In this document: piece by piece, positions 26,386 to 35,222 of the stretch | Layout: each line of letters starts with the position of its first letter | Position numbering within the stretch: position 1 is the first letter of the stretch | DNA from: Calothrix sp. MO_167.B12 | GTDB lineage: Bacteria > Cyanobacteriota > Cyanobacteriia > Cyanobacteriales > Nostocaceae | NCBI GenBank assembly: GCA_030066045.1 | Contig: JASJCJ010000022.1 | Coordinates: 1-53,085 of the forward strand | Length of the DNA: 53,085 bases | Direction of reading: 5' to 3' | Made by a program: the position numbers and the translations under genes | Notes under the pieces: model-generated | Databases searched by the model: none | What the model saw: only the letters and a program-made list of their open reading frames with translations | What the model was told of the DNA's origin: nothing

Positions 26386-28944
26386 ATGCAACCTATTCGT
26401 ACATTCAATGTTTCTCCTTCCTTGCCTCCGCGACTCGAACCCCTGCGGAAACTGGCGTATAATTTACATTGGGATTGGAATGTTGAGACAAAAGACTTAT
26501 TTCGTCGCTTAGATCCAGATTTATGGGAATCTAGTCATCACAACCCGGTATTAATGCTCGGTACTATTAGTCAAGAGCGGTTGTTGTCAGTTCTGGAAGA
26601 TGATGGCTTTCTGGCACAAATGGATCGATCACTCCTTCAGTTAGAAGATTATTTGAAGGAAGGTACTTGGTATCAAAAACAACGTCCTAACCATGACAAG
26701 GAATGTTATGCCTATTTTTCGGCGGAGTTTGGGCTAACGGATTGTTTGCCGATTTACTCTGGTGGTTTAGGGGTATTGGCTGGGGACCACTTAAAGTCTT
26801 CTAGCGATTTGGGCTTACCATTGGTGGGTGTAGGGTTACTTTACCAGCAAGGTTATTTTGCCCAGTATTTGAATGTGGATGGTTGGCAGCAAGAACGCTA
26901 TCCCATCAATGATTTTTACAATATGACTTTACATCTGGAACGCAATCCAGATGGTTCTGAATTACGGATTGAGGTGGATTATCCCGGACGTATAGTATAT
27001 GCCAGGGTATGGCGCGTACAGGTGGGTAAAGTACCACTGTATATGTTAGATACCAATATTGAACCCAATAATCCTTACGACCACGATATCACCGATCAGC
27101 TTTACGGTGGTGATACGGATATGCGGATACACCAGGAAATTATGCTGGGTATAGGTGGGGTGCGGATGTTAAAGGCACTGGGGTATAATGTCACCGCTTA
27201 CCATATGAATGAAGGTCACGCAGCTTTTTCTGCCTTGGAACGTATCCGGATGTTGATTCAGGAAGAAGGGCTGAATTATGCTGACGCAAGGCAAGTTGTG
27301 GCTTCGACAAATATTTTTACCACCCATACCCCAGTGCCTGCCGGTATTGACTTGTTCCCTCCCGATAAGGTTTTACACTACTTGGGACATTATGCAGATA
27401 TCTTTGGTTTCCCCAAAGATCATTTTTTAGCACTGGGAAGAGAAAATACCGGGGATTTATCCGCACCTTTTAGTATGGCGGTGTTAGCACTGAAAATGGC
27501 GGGATTTTCCAATGGTGTGGCACAGCTACATGGTTCGGTATCCCGGCAAATGTTTAAGGGATTGTGGCAAAATGTACCCGTCCAGGAAGTTCCCATTAAA
27601 GCTATTACTAACGGCGTTCATGCCCGGAGCTGTGTAGCCAAATCTACCCAAGAACTATATGATCGCTACTTAGGACCAAATTGGTCATCAGCACCAGTAG
27701 ATAACCCCTTGTGGGAGCGGATGGATTCCATCCCAGATGAAGAATTGTGGCGCAACCATGAACGGTGTCGCCTGGATATGATATTGTACGTGCGGGAGCA
27801 TTTAGTAAAACATTTACGCGATCGCGGTGCTTCTACTTCCGACATTGCCCAAGCCCAAGAAGTCCTCGATCCCTACGCTTTTACTATTGGTTTTGCCCGA
27901 CGCTTCGCCACCTACAAACGGGCAACTCTATGGATGCGAGATTTGCCACGAATCAAACAGATTCTATTAGGGGACAAACACCGCAAGGTGCAATTTGTGA
28001 TTGCGGGTAAAGCACACCCTAAAGATATTCCCGGAAAAGAACTAATCCGCGATATCAACCATTTCATCCGGGAGCATGGCTTAGAGAAGCAAGTGGTATT
28101 TGTTCCCAACTATGACATTCACATATCCCGGTTGATGGTAGCCGGTTGTGATATTTGGTTAAATACACCCCGCCGCCCCCGAGAAGCTTCTGGCACTAGT
28201 GGGATGAAAGCAGCAATGAATGGCTTACCCAATCTAAGTGTTTTAGATGGTTGGTGGGATGAAGCGGATCATGTCAACACTGGTTGGGCAATTGGAAATG
28301 GGGAAATTTATGACGATCCCAATTACCAAGATGAGGTAGAAGCAAATGCCCTTTATGACTTACTAGAAAAAGAAGTTGTCCCCCTATTTTACGATCGCGA
28401 TGCCGATAGCTTACCCAGAAATTGGATTGCTAAAATGAAGAATGCCATTCGCCTCAATTGTCCCTTCTTCAACACCTCGCGGATGTTAAGCGAATACGCC
28501 CAACGGGCATACTTTCCAGCTAGCGATCGCTACTATACCCTAACCAAGGATAAATATGCACCAGCCAAAGAATTAGCAGCTTGGAAAGCCAATCTGAAAG
28601 ACCATTGGTATAACATCAAAATTAAAGACATTGATGTCTCCTCAGATACAGACATTGAAGTTAATCAAACCGTTACCGTTAAAGCAACCCTGGATTTGGC
28701 CACTTTAACCAACGATGACCTACAAGTAGAAATATATCAAGGTGCGATCGATGCCAATGGTGATATTATCAATGCCATACCAGTGGTCATGGATTACCAA
28801 GGTAAGGATACACAAGGATCAAGTGTTTACACGGTTGACATTACCTACACCACCTCTGGTTTACAGGGTTTATCTTTACGGATACTGCCAAAAAATAAAT
28901 ATCTTGCCAATCCCTATGAACCCAGGCTGATTGCTTGGGCATAG
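26386..28944 (+). CDS. glgP: Alpha-glucan (glycogen) phosphorylase, GT35
   Basis: Releases glucose-1-phosphate from glycogen, using pyridoxal phosphate. At 852 residues it belongs to the form with an N-terminal DUF3417-like segment (RTFNVSPSLPPRLEPLRKLAYNLHWDW) found in many bacteria and archaea. Visible landmarks are ECYAYFSAEFGL, the YSGGLGVLAGDHLKSSSD glycine-rich stretch, AYHMNEGHAAF, AITNGVH, RRFATYKRATL and the PLP site GTSGMKAAMNG with Lys608. The last ~120 residues (IKIKDIDVSSDTDIEVNQTV onward) are an extra beta-rich domain ending at NPYEPRLIAWA, standard for this branch. ATG start at 26386. Confidence 0.95.
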   Translation: MQPIRTFNVSPSLPPRLEPLRKLAYNLHWDWNVETKDLFRRLDPDLWESSHHNPVLMLGTISQERLLSVLEDDGFLAQMDRSLLQLEDYLKEGTWYQKQRPNHDKECYAYFSAEFGLTDCLPIYSGGLGVLAGDHLKSSSDLGLPLVGVGLLYQQGYFAQYLNVDGWQQERYPINDFYNMTLHLERNPDGSELRIEVDYPGRIVYARVWRVQVGKVPLYMLDTNIEPNNPYDHDITDQLYGGDTDMRIHQEIMLGIGGVRMLKALGYNVTAYHMNEGHAAFSALERIRMLIQEEGLNYADARQVVASTNIFTTHTPVPAGIDLFPPDKVLHYLGHYADIFGFPKDHFLALGRENTGDLSAPFSMAVLALKMAGFSNGVAQLHGSVSRQMFKGLWQNVPVQEVPIKAITNGVHARSCVAKSTQELYDRYLGPNWSSAPVDNPLWERMDSIPDEELWRNHERCRLDMILYVREHLVKHLRDRGASTSDIAQAQEVLDPYAFTIGFARRFATYKRATLWMRDLPRIKQILLGDKHRKVQFVIAGKAHPKDIPGKELIRDINHFIREHGLEKQVVFVPNYDIHISRLMVAGCDIWLNTPRRPREASGTSGMKAAMNGLPNLSVLDGWWDEADHVNTGWAIGNGEIYDDPNYQDEVEANALYDLLEKEVVPLFYDRDADSLPRNWIAKMKNAIRLNCPFFNTSRMLSEYAQRAYFPASDRYYTLTKDKYAPAKELAAWKANLKDHWYNIKIKDIDVSSDTDIEVNQTVTVKATLDLATLTNDDLQVEIYQGAIDANGDIINAIPVVMDYQGKDTQGSSVYTVDITYTTSGLQGLSLRILPKNKYLANPYEPRLIAWA

Positions 28945-29439
28945 TGAAGTAGTAGGGGCGCAAGGCTTGCGCCCTGGAGTATAGACGCGGTAGCAGCTTC
29001 TCGCAGAGTAGGAGTGAGGGAACATCCCAAATATTAAATATTGTAGTGTGGTCAGGAAAGCCCGCGTCACATATTAAGGGAGGTTTCCAGCTCCCAGTAC
29101 GTAATATTTTTGAATCTCAACTCCTATACATCACAGGGGTTCGTGAATATTGATTGTCTTTAGGACTTACGCAACTGGCATATTTTTTCTGTAGGGGAGG
29201 CAAAATGCGGTGTAGATTTTCTGCCCGCATTATTGCCGTTGCGTGACGCTGCGAGAATATTTAAACGTAGTCATCAGACTTGTAATCTCACGCACCAATC
29301 ACCGATTGTGACAATTGCGTAAGTCCTGTGTCTTTTAACAATGTGTAATAAATCGGCTTTGTTGTTTCCTGATTGTTAGAAAACTTCATTTTTCGGGAAT
29401 ATTAACACTAGACTCAATGTGTTTTTTTTTACAAATTAA
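28945..29439. repeat. Intergenic region with hairpin, palindromic repeat and MITE
   Basis: No gene in 495 bases. A perfect 8-bp hairpin GGGCGCAA..TTGCGCCC (28956-28974) follows the glgP stop, with no T-run. Bases 28982-29010 carry the GACGCGG..CTTCTCGCAGAGTA palindrome. A MITE lies at 29162-29327. A T-run (29422-29431) precedes the defence-like operon. Confidence 0.7.
29162..29327. repeat. MITE-like element with AGGACTTACGCAA ends
   Basis: Perfect 13-bp terminal inverted repeats AGGACTTACGCAA / TTGCGTAAGTCCT enclose 140 bases without a coding frame. A partial second copy (right ~47 bases) lies at 35176-35222, next to the DUF429 gene. Such ends are widespread in heterocystous cyanobacteria. 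Confidence 0.85.
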
Positions 29440-29787
29440 ATGAGTAATATCAGGGAATTACTGAATTCCTCCATTGAACAGCTTGTCAAGGAAATTAAAG
29501 CAGTCAACCATGCTTGGAAGTCAGCGAGCGAACTCTTTGGGGAAGATTCTCCTTTGTCTACTTCTGCAAGGGATTTAAAAACCTGTTTGCAGGTACGTCT
29601 GTTGCAAAGCTATGCACCAACAAGGGTTTATCTGGCTCTCGACAAAGAAGCTAATGCAAGTGAGCCATTATACGGTTTACTCCTCCGGGAACCCATTGGA
29701 GATTGGCGTGATGCGGATCATTTACCTGTCCGGCTTGCAAAAGAGGTTTTAGCAGAAAAAGAATTACAGCAATTTATAGAAGAATAA
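29440..29787 (+). CDS. Small protein of unknown function, first gene of the Zorya-like operon
   Basis: A 115-residue, acidic, mostly helical soluble protein. Residues 1-45 look like a helical hairpin (LLNSSIEQLVKEIKAVNHAWKSASELF); the second half has a mixed strand/helix pattern (RVYLALDKEANA, GLLLREPIGDW) and ends in a Glu-rich helix. There is no signal peptide, membrane span or recognised catalytic motif. It lies only 13 bases before the zorA-like gene on the same strand and thus almost certainly belongs to the operon. The usual Zorya types do not, to my knowledge, contain such a gene, so it may be an accessory, regulator or assembly factor. ATG start at 29440. Confidence 0.7.
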   Translation: MSNIRELLNSSIEQLVKEIKAVNHAWKSASELFGEDSPLSTSARDLKTCLQVRLLQSYAPTRVYLALDKEANASEPLYGLLLREPIGDWRDADHLPVRLAKEVLAEKELQQFIEE

Positions 29788-29800
29788 AAAAGGGTGTGGT

Positions 29801-32059
29801 ATGGGATTTTTAAAAGTTTGGGATAATACTGCTTTTCACTTGGCAATTGCCATACTTGTATTTATTTCCGTTACAATTGAGATTATTTTAGTATTCCAAT
29901 ATTGCCAGACTGAATCGCAAGGGATAAACAGTCTAAGAAGAGATAGAAACAATCAAACAGAGTCTCCAAGAATTCGTAAATGGAAAAGGAAGCATTTCAG
30001 AGCTAATCATAATAATGAATTTGTACTAATTAAGTATCCATATGTTTTATCACGTCCAGTCCCTCGTAATTCCCTAAGATTTGTGAGTACTTTGTGTACA
30101 GCCATTGGTGTTTTGGGTACTTTCTACGGAATACAAGAGGGACTACAAGGAATTACTTTGGATACTAGAAGTTCCGCAGAACTTATGGCTTCCAGTAAGG
30201 AATTGTTAATGGGTATGAGAACTGCTTTCTCTACTTCCTTAATGGGACTTGGTTCTGGTAGCTTTTTTACGGTATTTCTATTTGTGACAGATTTGGTACG
30301 TCAAAAGCGACGGGATAACCTACGTGACAAATTAGATGACATCGCGTCCCCTGAGACAATAGACAATGACAACCGCGAATTAGCACAAGCAATTAACAAA
30401 GTAGCAAATCAACTGACAAATCTAAATTCACCCAGTGCTAAAGATATTGGTAATGCTGTAGGAGAAAACATAAGAGCAATTTTACAAGAGCAGCAAAGAC
30501 TACGGGAAATTCAAGAAAATCAGGGACAACAAATTTTACAACAACTAATTCAAGATTTACGAGTAGAGGTAATTGAACCAGTTACTCAGAGATTAGACGA
30601 AAGTGCAATTTTAACAAGAGAAGCTTCCCAAGCTGTGCAGATTCTCCATCAAGAACTTGGGGGTATTTCCCAAAGTTTGGCAAGTTCTATTGAGACAATT
30701 CAGAATTTTCAAACAACCACTTTAGTAAGATTGCAAGAATTTTCTGGAGATTTACAACAGACATTGAGGGATTTTCAAACTGATACCAGAGGAGTATTAG
30801 AACAAACTGGTGAAGCAATAAATAATGCAGTCAGTCAAAGTATTGAGGGAATGAAAGCACAACGCACAGCTTTTAAAGCTAGTGCAGAGAATGCAGCGAA
30901 TACCTTCCTAGGTATCAAGGAAAAACTTCAACAAGCACTACAAGAACGAGCGGAAATAGAACAACAAATTCTTCAATCCACACGAGCAGGAATTATCCAA
31001 ATTCTCACTCAAGCAAATACAGCATTTCAACAACAAACAGGTACATTACAGACAGTTGGACAAGAAGCTTCCCAATTGATGCACACATCCCGAAAAGAAC
31101 TAATGGAAGGTATGCAACAAATGAATGGAATGTTGCAAAATACAAACCATACTATGCAACAGCAGTTAGAAAAATTTCGAGATAACTATACTGCACAGTT
31201 ACAGGATTTCTTTAACCAAAGTATCAATGGTATGGAAAAACAACGAACTGCTTTTGTAGATAGTGCTGAAAATGCAGCTAATACTTTCCGAGGGATTAGG
31301 AAAGAACTTCAAAAAGCACTACAAGAACGGGCAGAAATAGAACAACAAACTCTTCAATCCACACGGACAGGAATTATCCATATTCTCAGTCAAGCAAATG
31401 CAGCATTTAAAGAACAAACAGGTACATTACAAACAGTTGGGCAAGAAGCTTCTGGACTAATGAATGATGCTAGAGAGAATCTTCTGGTCACTTTAGGAAA
31501 TATTGACCAAACACTACAACATACCCGTGAAACTGTACAGGAAGATTTAACACAATTCAGAGAGGAATATCAAAGCAATCTACAAAACTTCTTTGATAAA
31601 CAAAATGATCTCTTGGAAGAATCTTTAGGTGAACAACGAAATGGTTTATCTGAGGTAGTCACAAGACTGGATAATGTCTTTCAAGAAGAATATCAGCGAC
31701 GTAGTCAGTTATCTGAACAGGTAAACAACAGCATGACTACAATTAGCAAAACGGCGAGAGATGTAAATAAACTTGCCATTGCTACCGGATTAAATTCTAC
31801 TGAACGTTGGCAACAAATGCAGGAACTTTCTCGTGGAATCGGTGAGCAAACACTAGCTGTTAAGCAAGAATATGGACAATTAACTTCTACATTTCAAGAG
31901 AGTTTAGAAGCTTGGATAAATCATTTTGATGACTCACAAAAACACTTCTTTAAAGAAGCTGATAATTCTATGAGTCAAGTTTGTAGCAAATTGCTGCATA
32001 CAGCAGAAGTATTAGTAGAAATTAATCAAAATGGTAACGGGAGACAAAATAATGGATAA
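29801..32059 (+). CDS. zorA: ZorA-like MotA/ExbB-type motor subunit with long helical tail
   Basis: Predicted stator subunit of a Zorya anti-phage complex, which in known systems is an inner-membrane proton-driven motor that senses phage entry. Membrane spans lie at about residues 11-33, 93-112 and 142-165; spans 2-3 carry the MotA/ExbB-like STLCTAIGVLGTFYG and RTAFSTSLMGLGSG motifs. Residues ~185-740 form a very long Gln/Glu/Leu-rich helical tail projecting into the cytoplasm. Within it residues 345-471 and 472-598 are two copies of a ~127-residue unit (for example QERAEIEQQ in both). AAAGGGTGTGG lies just before ATG 29801. Its stop overlaps the zorB start. Function is inferred from family and operon. 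Confidence 0.87.
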   Translation: MGFLKVWDNTAFHLAIAILVFISVTIEIILVFQYCQTESQGINSLRRDRNNQTESPRIRKWKRKHFRANHNNEFVLIKYPYVLSRPVPRNSLRFVSTLCTAIGVLGTFYGIQEGLQGITLDTRSSAELMASSKELLMGMRTAFSTSLMGLGSGSFFTVFLFVTDLVRQKRRDNLRDKLDDIASPETIDNDNRELAQAINKVANQLTNLNSPSAKDIGNAVGENIRAILQEQQRLREIQENQGQQILQQLIQDLRVEVIEPVTQRLDESAILTREASQAVQILHQELGGISQSLASSIETIQNFQTTTLVRLQEFSGDLQQTLRDFQTDTRGVLEQTGEAINNAVSQSIEGMKAQRTAFKASAENAANTFLGIKEKLQQALQERAEIEQQILQSTRAGIIQILTQANTAFQQQTGTLQTVGQEASQLMHTSRKELMEGMQQMNGMLQNTNHTMQQQLEKFRDNYTAQLQDFFNQSINGMEKQRTAFVDSAENAANTFRGIRKELQKALQERAEIEQQTLQSTRTGIIHILSQANAAFKEQTGTLQTVGQEASGLMNDARENLLVTLGNIDQTLQHTRETVQEDLTQFREEYQSNLQNFFDKQNDLLEESLGEQRNGLSEVVTRLDNVFQEEYQRRSQLSEQVNNSMTTISKTARDVNKLAIATGLNSTERWQQMQELSRGIGEQTLAVKQEYGQLTSTFQESLEAWINHFDDSQKHFFKEADNSMSQVCSKLLHTAEVLVEINQNGNGRQNNG
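30833..31594 (+). repeat. In-frame tandem duplication inside the ZorA tail (2 x 381 bp)
   Basis: Unit 1 spans 30833-31213 and unit 2 31214-31594, both 127 codons. The first ~83 codons of each are strongly alike at the DNA level (shared stretches such as GAAATAGAACAACAAA and CAAACAGGTACATTACA); the last ~44 codons are alike only at protein level. Two full repeats with no frame change lengthen the helical tail. Confidence 0.88.
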
Positions 32060-32717
32060 TTTCATGAGCAATGAAATAGAAACGGAAATTATTGATGATG
32101 AAGATTCAAGTACCTATCTATCTATTAGTGACCTGATGTCAGGGTTGTTAATGTTCTTTGCACTACTATTTATTACTACACTCCTTCAGCTAGCAGAGAA
32201 AGATGCACCTAAAAGGATAGTTATAGGCAACATTGAGGAAGAATTTAAAAGTAAAAATATTGATGCCAAAGTCAATCCAGAAACTGGAGATATCAGCATT
32301 AGAGATTCCATACTTTTTGAGAGTGGTAGTACAGAACTTAAACCAGCAGGTAAAAATTTTCTTCGTCGATTTATTCCTACTTATAGTGGGGTACTTTTCT
32401 CGAAACCGGAATTTGAAAGAGAAATTAACCGGGTAGTCATTGAAGGTCATACCAGTTCTGATGGGGATGATATAAGTAACCTAAAACTTAGCGTTTTAAG
32501 GTCATCATCAGTATCAAAATTCATTTTTGAAGAAATCAACTTTCCGACAAAAAATGCTTTGCGTGAAAAAATATTAGCAGCAGGACGTGGAGAAGTTGAA
32601 GCTGATAAAACCCGTGACAATCCAAGTGATCGCAAAGTTATTTTCCGCTTGCGCTTTAGCGGTGATGAATTTGCGAAAAAACATCGCCATAATTCCCCTT
32701 TAAGAGAGAAAAAATAA
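32052..32717 (+). CDS. zorB: ZorB-like MotB/OmpA-family subunit
   Basis: Partner of ZorA that anchors the motor to peptidoglycan. From ATG 32052 (overlapping the zorA stop by 8 bases) it is 221 residues. A single span near residues 24-45 starts with SISDLMSGLLMFF, and its Asp27 sits where ion-conducting MotB/ZorB subunits have their essential Asp. The C-terminal part is an OmpA-like domain: ILFESGSTELKPAG, VVIEGHTSSDGDD, the SVLRSSSVSKF segment and NPSDRKVIFRL (the usual N..DR motif for peptidoglycan contact). ATG 32064 is an alternative start. The last base is shared with the zorC ATG, so the genes are translationally coupled. Confidence 0.87.
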   Translation: MDNFMSNEIETEIIDDEDSSTYLSISDLMSGLLMFFALLFITTLLQLAEKDAPKRIVIGNIEEEFKSKNIDAKVNPETGDISIRDSILFESGSTELKPAGKNFLRRFIPTYSGVLFSKPEFEREINRVVIEGHTSSDGDDISNLKLSVLRSSSVSKFIFEEINFPTKNALREKILAAGRGEVEADKTRDNPSDRKVIFRLRFSGDEFAKKHRHNSPLREKK

Positions 32718-34126
32718 TGACTTTTGAGTTTCCCATTCCTTCACAACAAGATTCTAAAGAGTATCTTCCAGACAAACTAATCGCACTTCAGAAAAAACTA
32801 CCAAATTTACAAATTCCTCTACCAACTGTTGACAGAGTAATACAATCAATCAAGCAGGGTAATGCTGAAAAAATCACAAAATTAGAGTGGATTTACTGTA
32901 TAAATGTCAAAGGTAAGTGGGATGGAAAAAACTTTCATATTTCTAGAAAAACATCAGAATTAATTTGGGAGACAGCTATAAATAATGTTTGGTTAAGACA
33001 TATACTGTTGTGGCGTTTAGTTCTTCAGGATATTGAAACACAAGAAAATTCACTTTCTGAATCCATCACTACATCTTTTGATGTACTAGCAAACTCTTTG
33101 GAAATGAGTAATTTGCTAGTTATCAAAGTTGTACAAGCAATAGTCAGCAAAGATTCAGGCTCTAAATTAGCAGAAATTGCTTGCCAACAGAATTTAAGCT
33201 ACCTTGAATTCATCGAAACAATTGGGAATGATTTACCTGTATGGGTTCCCAAACTAAAACTATTTCCAGAATATATTTCTCCGTATTTTTCTAGTCTTAG
33301 TTTTATAAATCAACAAAAAGTATCCTGGTTTTTACGCTGTTTAAATGAAATGTCACTCGAACAACAGGTAAATGCTGTCAATCATTTACTGACTCACATT
33401 TCAAATAATATAGTTATTCAACATCCACAAATTATTGATTGGGTAAGACAAAACTATCATAGTGGTGATAAGTGGTATCGACTCTCAGAAGCAGCAAGAC
33501 AAAAACTTAGAGAGTGGATAGGTGCTGTTAACTATGGTGATTTTCAAAAGTTAGTAGATTTAATATTGCATAGGCTTGATTTGCAAAATTGGGAGGATAG
33601 ACAACTACGTAGTCGTAAAAAATTTTGGGCTAATTATAGTAACCGCTTTCAACGTATTCGCATTTTATTACCCCAAAGCTCACTCAAGGCTATTGGAAAT
33701 CGGTTTAATGGGGATGTGGATATATTAGAAAATGATGGTAGCGATCCCACAGAAATTTGTATTTTCGATTTTGGTGAATGGTTGGTAGCGGAATTCTTTC
33801 GAGGTAGAGGTAGTGAAACTCGTCTATTCACTAATAATTCCACCAATCAGCAGTTACTGTTTGGTCAATCCAAACTATCTGTCAAGCAAATTCGTTGTTT
33901 AGGTGGGGATAGACATGATCATACATTCCTTTGGCAATACTTTTGTCGTCAATGGTTATCAAATCAGGGAATTGTTCTTAACCCTGGCACAAAACCTTAT
34001 CAAATCCCTACAGAACAAGAATTACAAGAACGAGAATATAAACTTAAGCGATGGAAAAGTGAAATTGAACAATTGGAAAGAGAAGCCAAAGAGTATTGTA
34101 AAAAAGTTTATTTTTGTAATGTTTAG
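32717..34126 (+). CDS. zorC: ZorC-like EH-signature domain protein
   Basis: A 469-residue soluble protein with the EH-signature pattern near its C-terminus: WLVAEFFRGRGSETRLF (Glu359) followed 43 residues later by GDRHDHTFLW (His402). In type I Zorya the cytosolic ZorC carries such a domain, binds DNA and is needed for defence. The N-terminal ~270 residues are helical without known motifs; a basic stretch RQLRSRKKFWANYSNRFQRI lies at 295-314. The last 40 residues form a charged helix that may be coiled coil. Its ATG overlaps the zorB stop by one base. No zorD helicase-nuclease or zorE HNH gene follows; the next gene is on the opposite strand. Confidence 0.8.
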   Translation: MTFEFPIPSQQDSKEYLPDKLIALQKKLPNLQIPLPTVDRVIQSIKQGNAEKITKLEWIYCINVKGKWDGKNFHISRKTSELIWETAINNVWLRHILLWRLVLQDIETQENSLSESITTSFDVLANSLEMSNLLVIKVVQAIVSKDSGSKLAEIACQQNLSYLEFIETIGNDLPVWVPKLKLFPEYISPYFSSLSFINQQKVSWFLRCLNEMSLEQQVNAVNHLLTHISNNIVIQHPQIIDWVRQNYHSGDKWYRLSEAARQKLREWIGAVNYGDFQKLVDLILHRLDLQNWEDRQLRSRKKFWANYSNRFQRIRILLPQSSLKAIGNRFNGDVDILENDGSDPTEICIFDFGEWLVAEFFRGRGSETRLFTNNSTNQQLLFGQSKLSVKQIRCLGGDRHDHTFLWQYFCRQWLSNQGIVLNPGTKPYQIPTEQELQEREYKLKRWKSEIEQLEREAKEYCKKVYFCNV

Positions 34127-34325
34127 ATAATTTATGAAAATAATTTTACCAATGAGAAGTGCGTCCTAGCTAGAAAATAGGGAGTTCGGAGTAGGGGCGC
34201 ATTGCGTGCGCCCGTGAGAAGTTATTCACAAAGCATTTTCATCCTTGTTTGTGGGATTTTCTCGTGGGGGGCTAACCTGAAGACGTAGTGCTATATTCTC
34301 ACAACTGTAGACGCTGCGCGTCTAC
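34127..34325 (+). repeat. Dispersed repeat copy bordering the Zorya-like operon
   Basis: Bases ~34168-34280 match the family at 22240-22370 (minus) and 40435-40600: CTAGAAAATAGGGAGTTCGG, AGTAGGGGCGCATTGCGTGC, then AAAGCATTTTCAT, TGTGGGATTTTC and GGGCTAACCTGAA. The palindrome TAGACGCTGCGCGTCTA follows at 34307-34323. It may mark the right border of the inserted block. Confidence 0.75.
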
Positions 34326-34418
34326 ACTCCCTCACTCCCTCACTCCCTCACTCCCTCACTCCATCACTCCATCACTCCATCACTCCCTCATTCCCTCACT
34401 CCATCACTCCCTCACTCA
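34326..34418. repeat. Heptamer tandem array (CACTCCC)n
   Basis: About 13 imperfect copies of the 7-mer CACTCCC/CACTCCA. The right end enters the DUF429 gene and encodes its last residues. Confidence 0.9.
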
Positions 34419-35172
34419 CCCTACAGGGGATAACAATATAGCCAGTACTACCGTCTCCCAATACTAGATTGCGTTGTTCTCCCCAATACCACCAATAAGC
34501 TGCAACGTAAGCACAGATGAGGCTATCTAACTTATCTTCAGCAGCTTTGAGTTCTGCACCAGTGGGAGATGAAGAGAAAAATTCAATTCCAAAAAGCCCT
34601 GATGTTTGTGCTTGTGCTGGAGAATTAAGATTTAAACCCGGTTCGAGATGGGGAAGAATATCGGTAATGTAATTGTATAGTTTCAATAATTCCTGTTGAC
34701 GCTCTTGGATGCGTCCTTTTTTATACTTGAGTATGCGTTGCAAATCGAAAAGATGCACCATCGCAGGGTGGGGAAATACTTCGATTTGATACCTACCAAG
34801 CTTTTGCGGTTCCATAGTGGGTGCATGAACAAAACCACGGGATTCTAATTCTAAGCCAAAGTTAATGGTACGTTCTGCAAAGGGTAGATTTTGATTCGCT
34901 GGATAACAACCAGCATGGTATTTACCAAAGTGTTTATGGGTGAGTTTGTCGGCTAAACGACTCCCTGTTTTGTTGGGGATGAGGGTAGGTGCATCTACTG
35001 CGATAATTCCTGCTTCCTGTGATTGAATGCAGTTATCTACCCAAGTGAGGACATCTACAATTAATTCTTGGCGACTGAGGTCAATAATTTGTAGTTTTTC
35101 ATCAATTAATTTCAGGTAGCAGAGTCCGCTAGGTTGAGATTTCCAGCCTAAATCAATACCAAGAAATTTCAT
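34396..35172 (-). CDS. DUF429 protein (RNase H-like fold)
   Basis: A 258-residue protein from ATG 35172 with the DUF429 features FLGIDLGWKS at the N-terminus (acidic strand motif of an RNase H/actin-like fold), IIAVDAPTLIPN, the HAGCYPANQ segment, YQIEVFPHPAMV (acidic residue before a Pro/His turn) and DKLDSLICAYVAAY near the end. Biochemical function is unknown; the fold suggests a nuclease-like or nucleotide-related role. Its final residues (RVSEGVME) are encoded by the heptamer array, so the natural stop has been displaced. The upstream side (35176-35222) is a partial MITE, from which an in-frame GTG at 35193 also arises. Likely not related to the neighbouring Zorya-like block. Confidence 0.82.
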   Translation of the reverse strand: MKFLGIDLGWKSQPSGLCYLKLIDEKLQIIDLSRQELIVDVLTWVDNCIQSQEAGIIAVDAPTLIPNKTGSRLADKLTHKHFGKYHAGCYPANQNLPFAERTINFGLELESRGFVHAPTMEPQKLGRYQIEVFPHPAMVHLFDLQRILKYKKGRIQERQQELLKLYNYITDILPHLEPGLNLNSPAQAQTSGLFGIEFFSSSPTGAELKAAEDKLDSLICAYVAAYWWYWGEQRNLVLGDGSTGYIVIPCRVSEGVME

Positions 35173-35175
35173 ACT

Positions 35176-35222
35176 TCTAACCTCACGCACCAACCACCCA
35201 TTGTGACAATTGCGTAAGTCCT
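35176..35222. repeat. Partial copy of the AGGACTTACGCAA MITE
   Basis: Matches the right ~47 bases of the element at 29162-29327 (CTCACGCACCAA, TTGTGACAATTGCGTAAGTC). It lies 3 bases upstream of the DUF429 start and so covers its ribosome-binding region. Confidence 0.8.

Noticed and set aside
34326-34418. Regular spacing of the heptamer array as a possible CRISPR or iteron origin
   Set aside because: Unit is 7 bp with no spacers, and similar arrays recur in at least six other gaps; it is a short tandem repeat.
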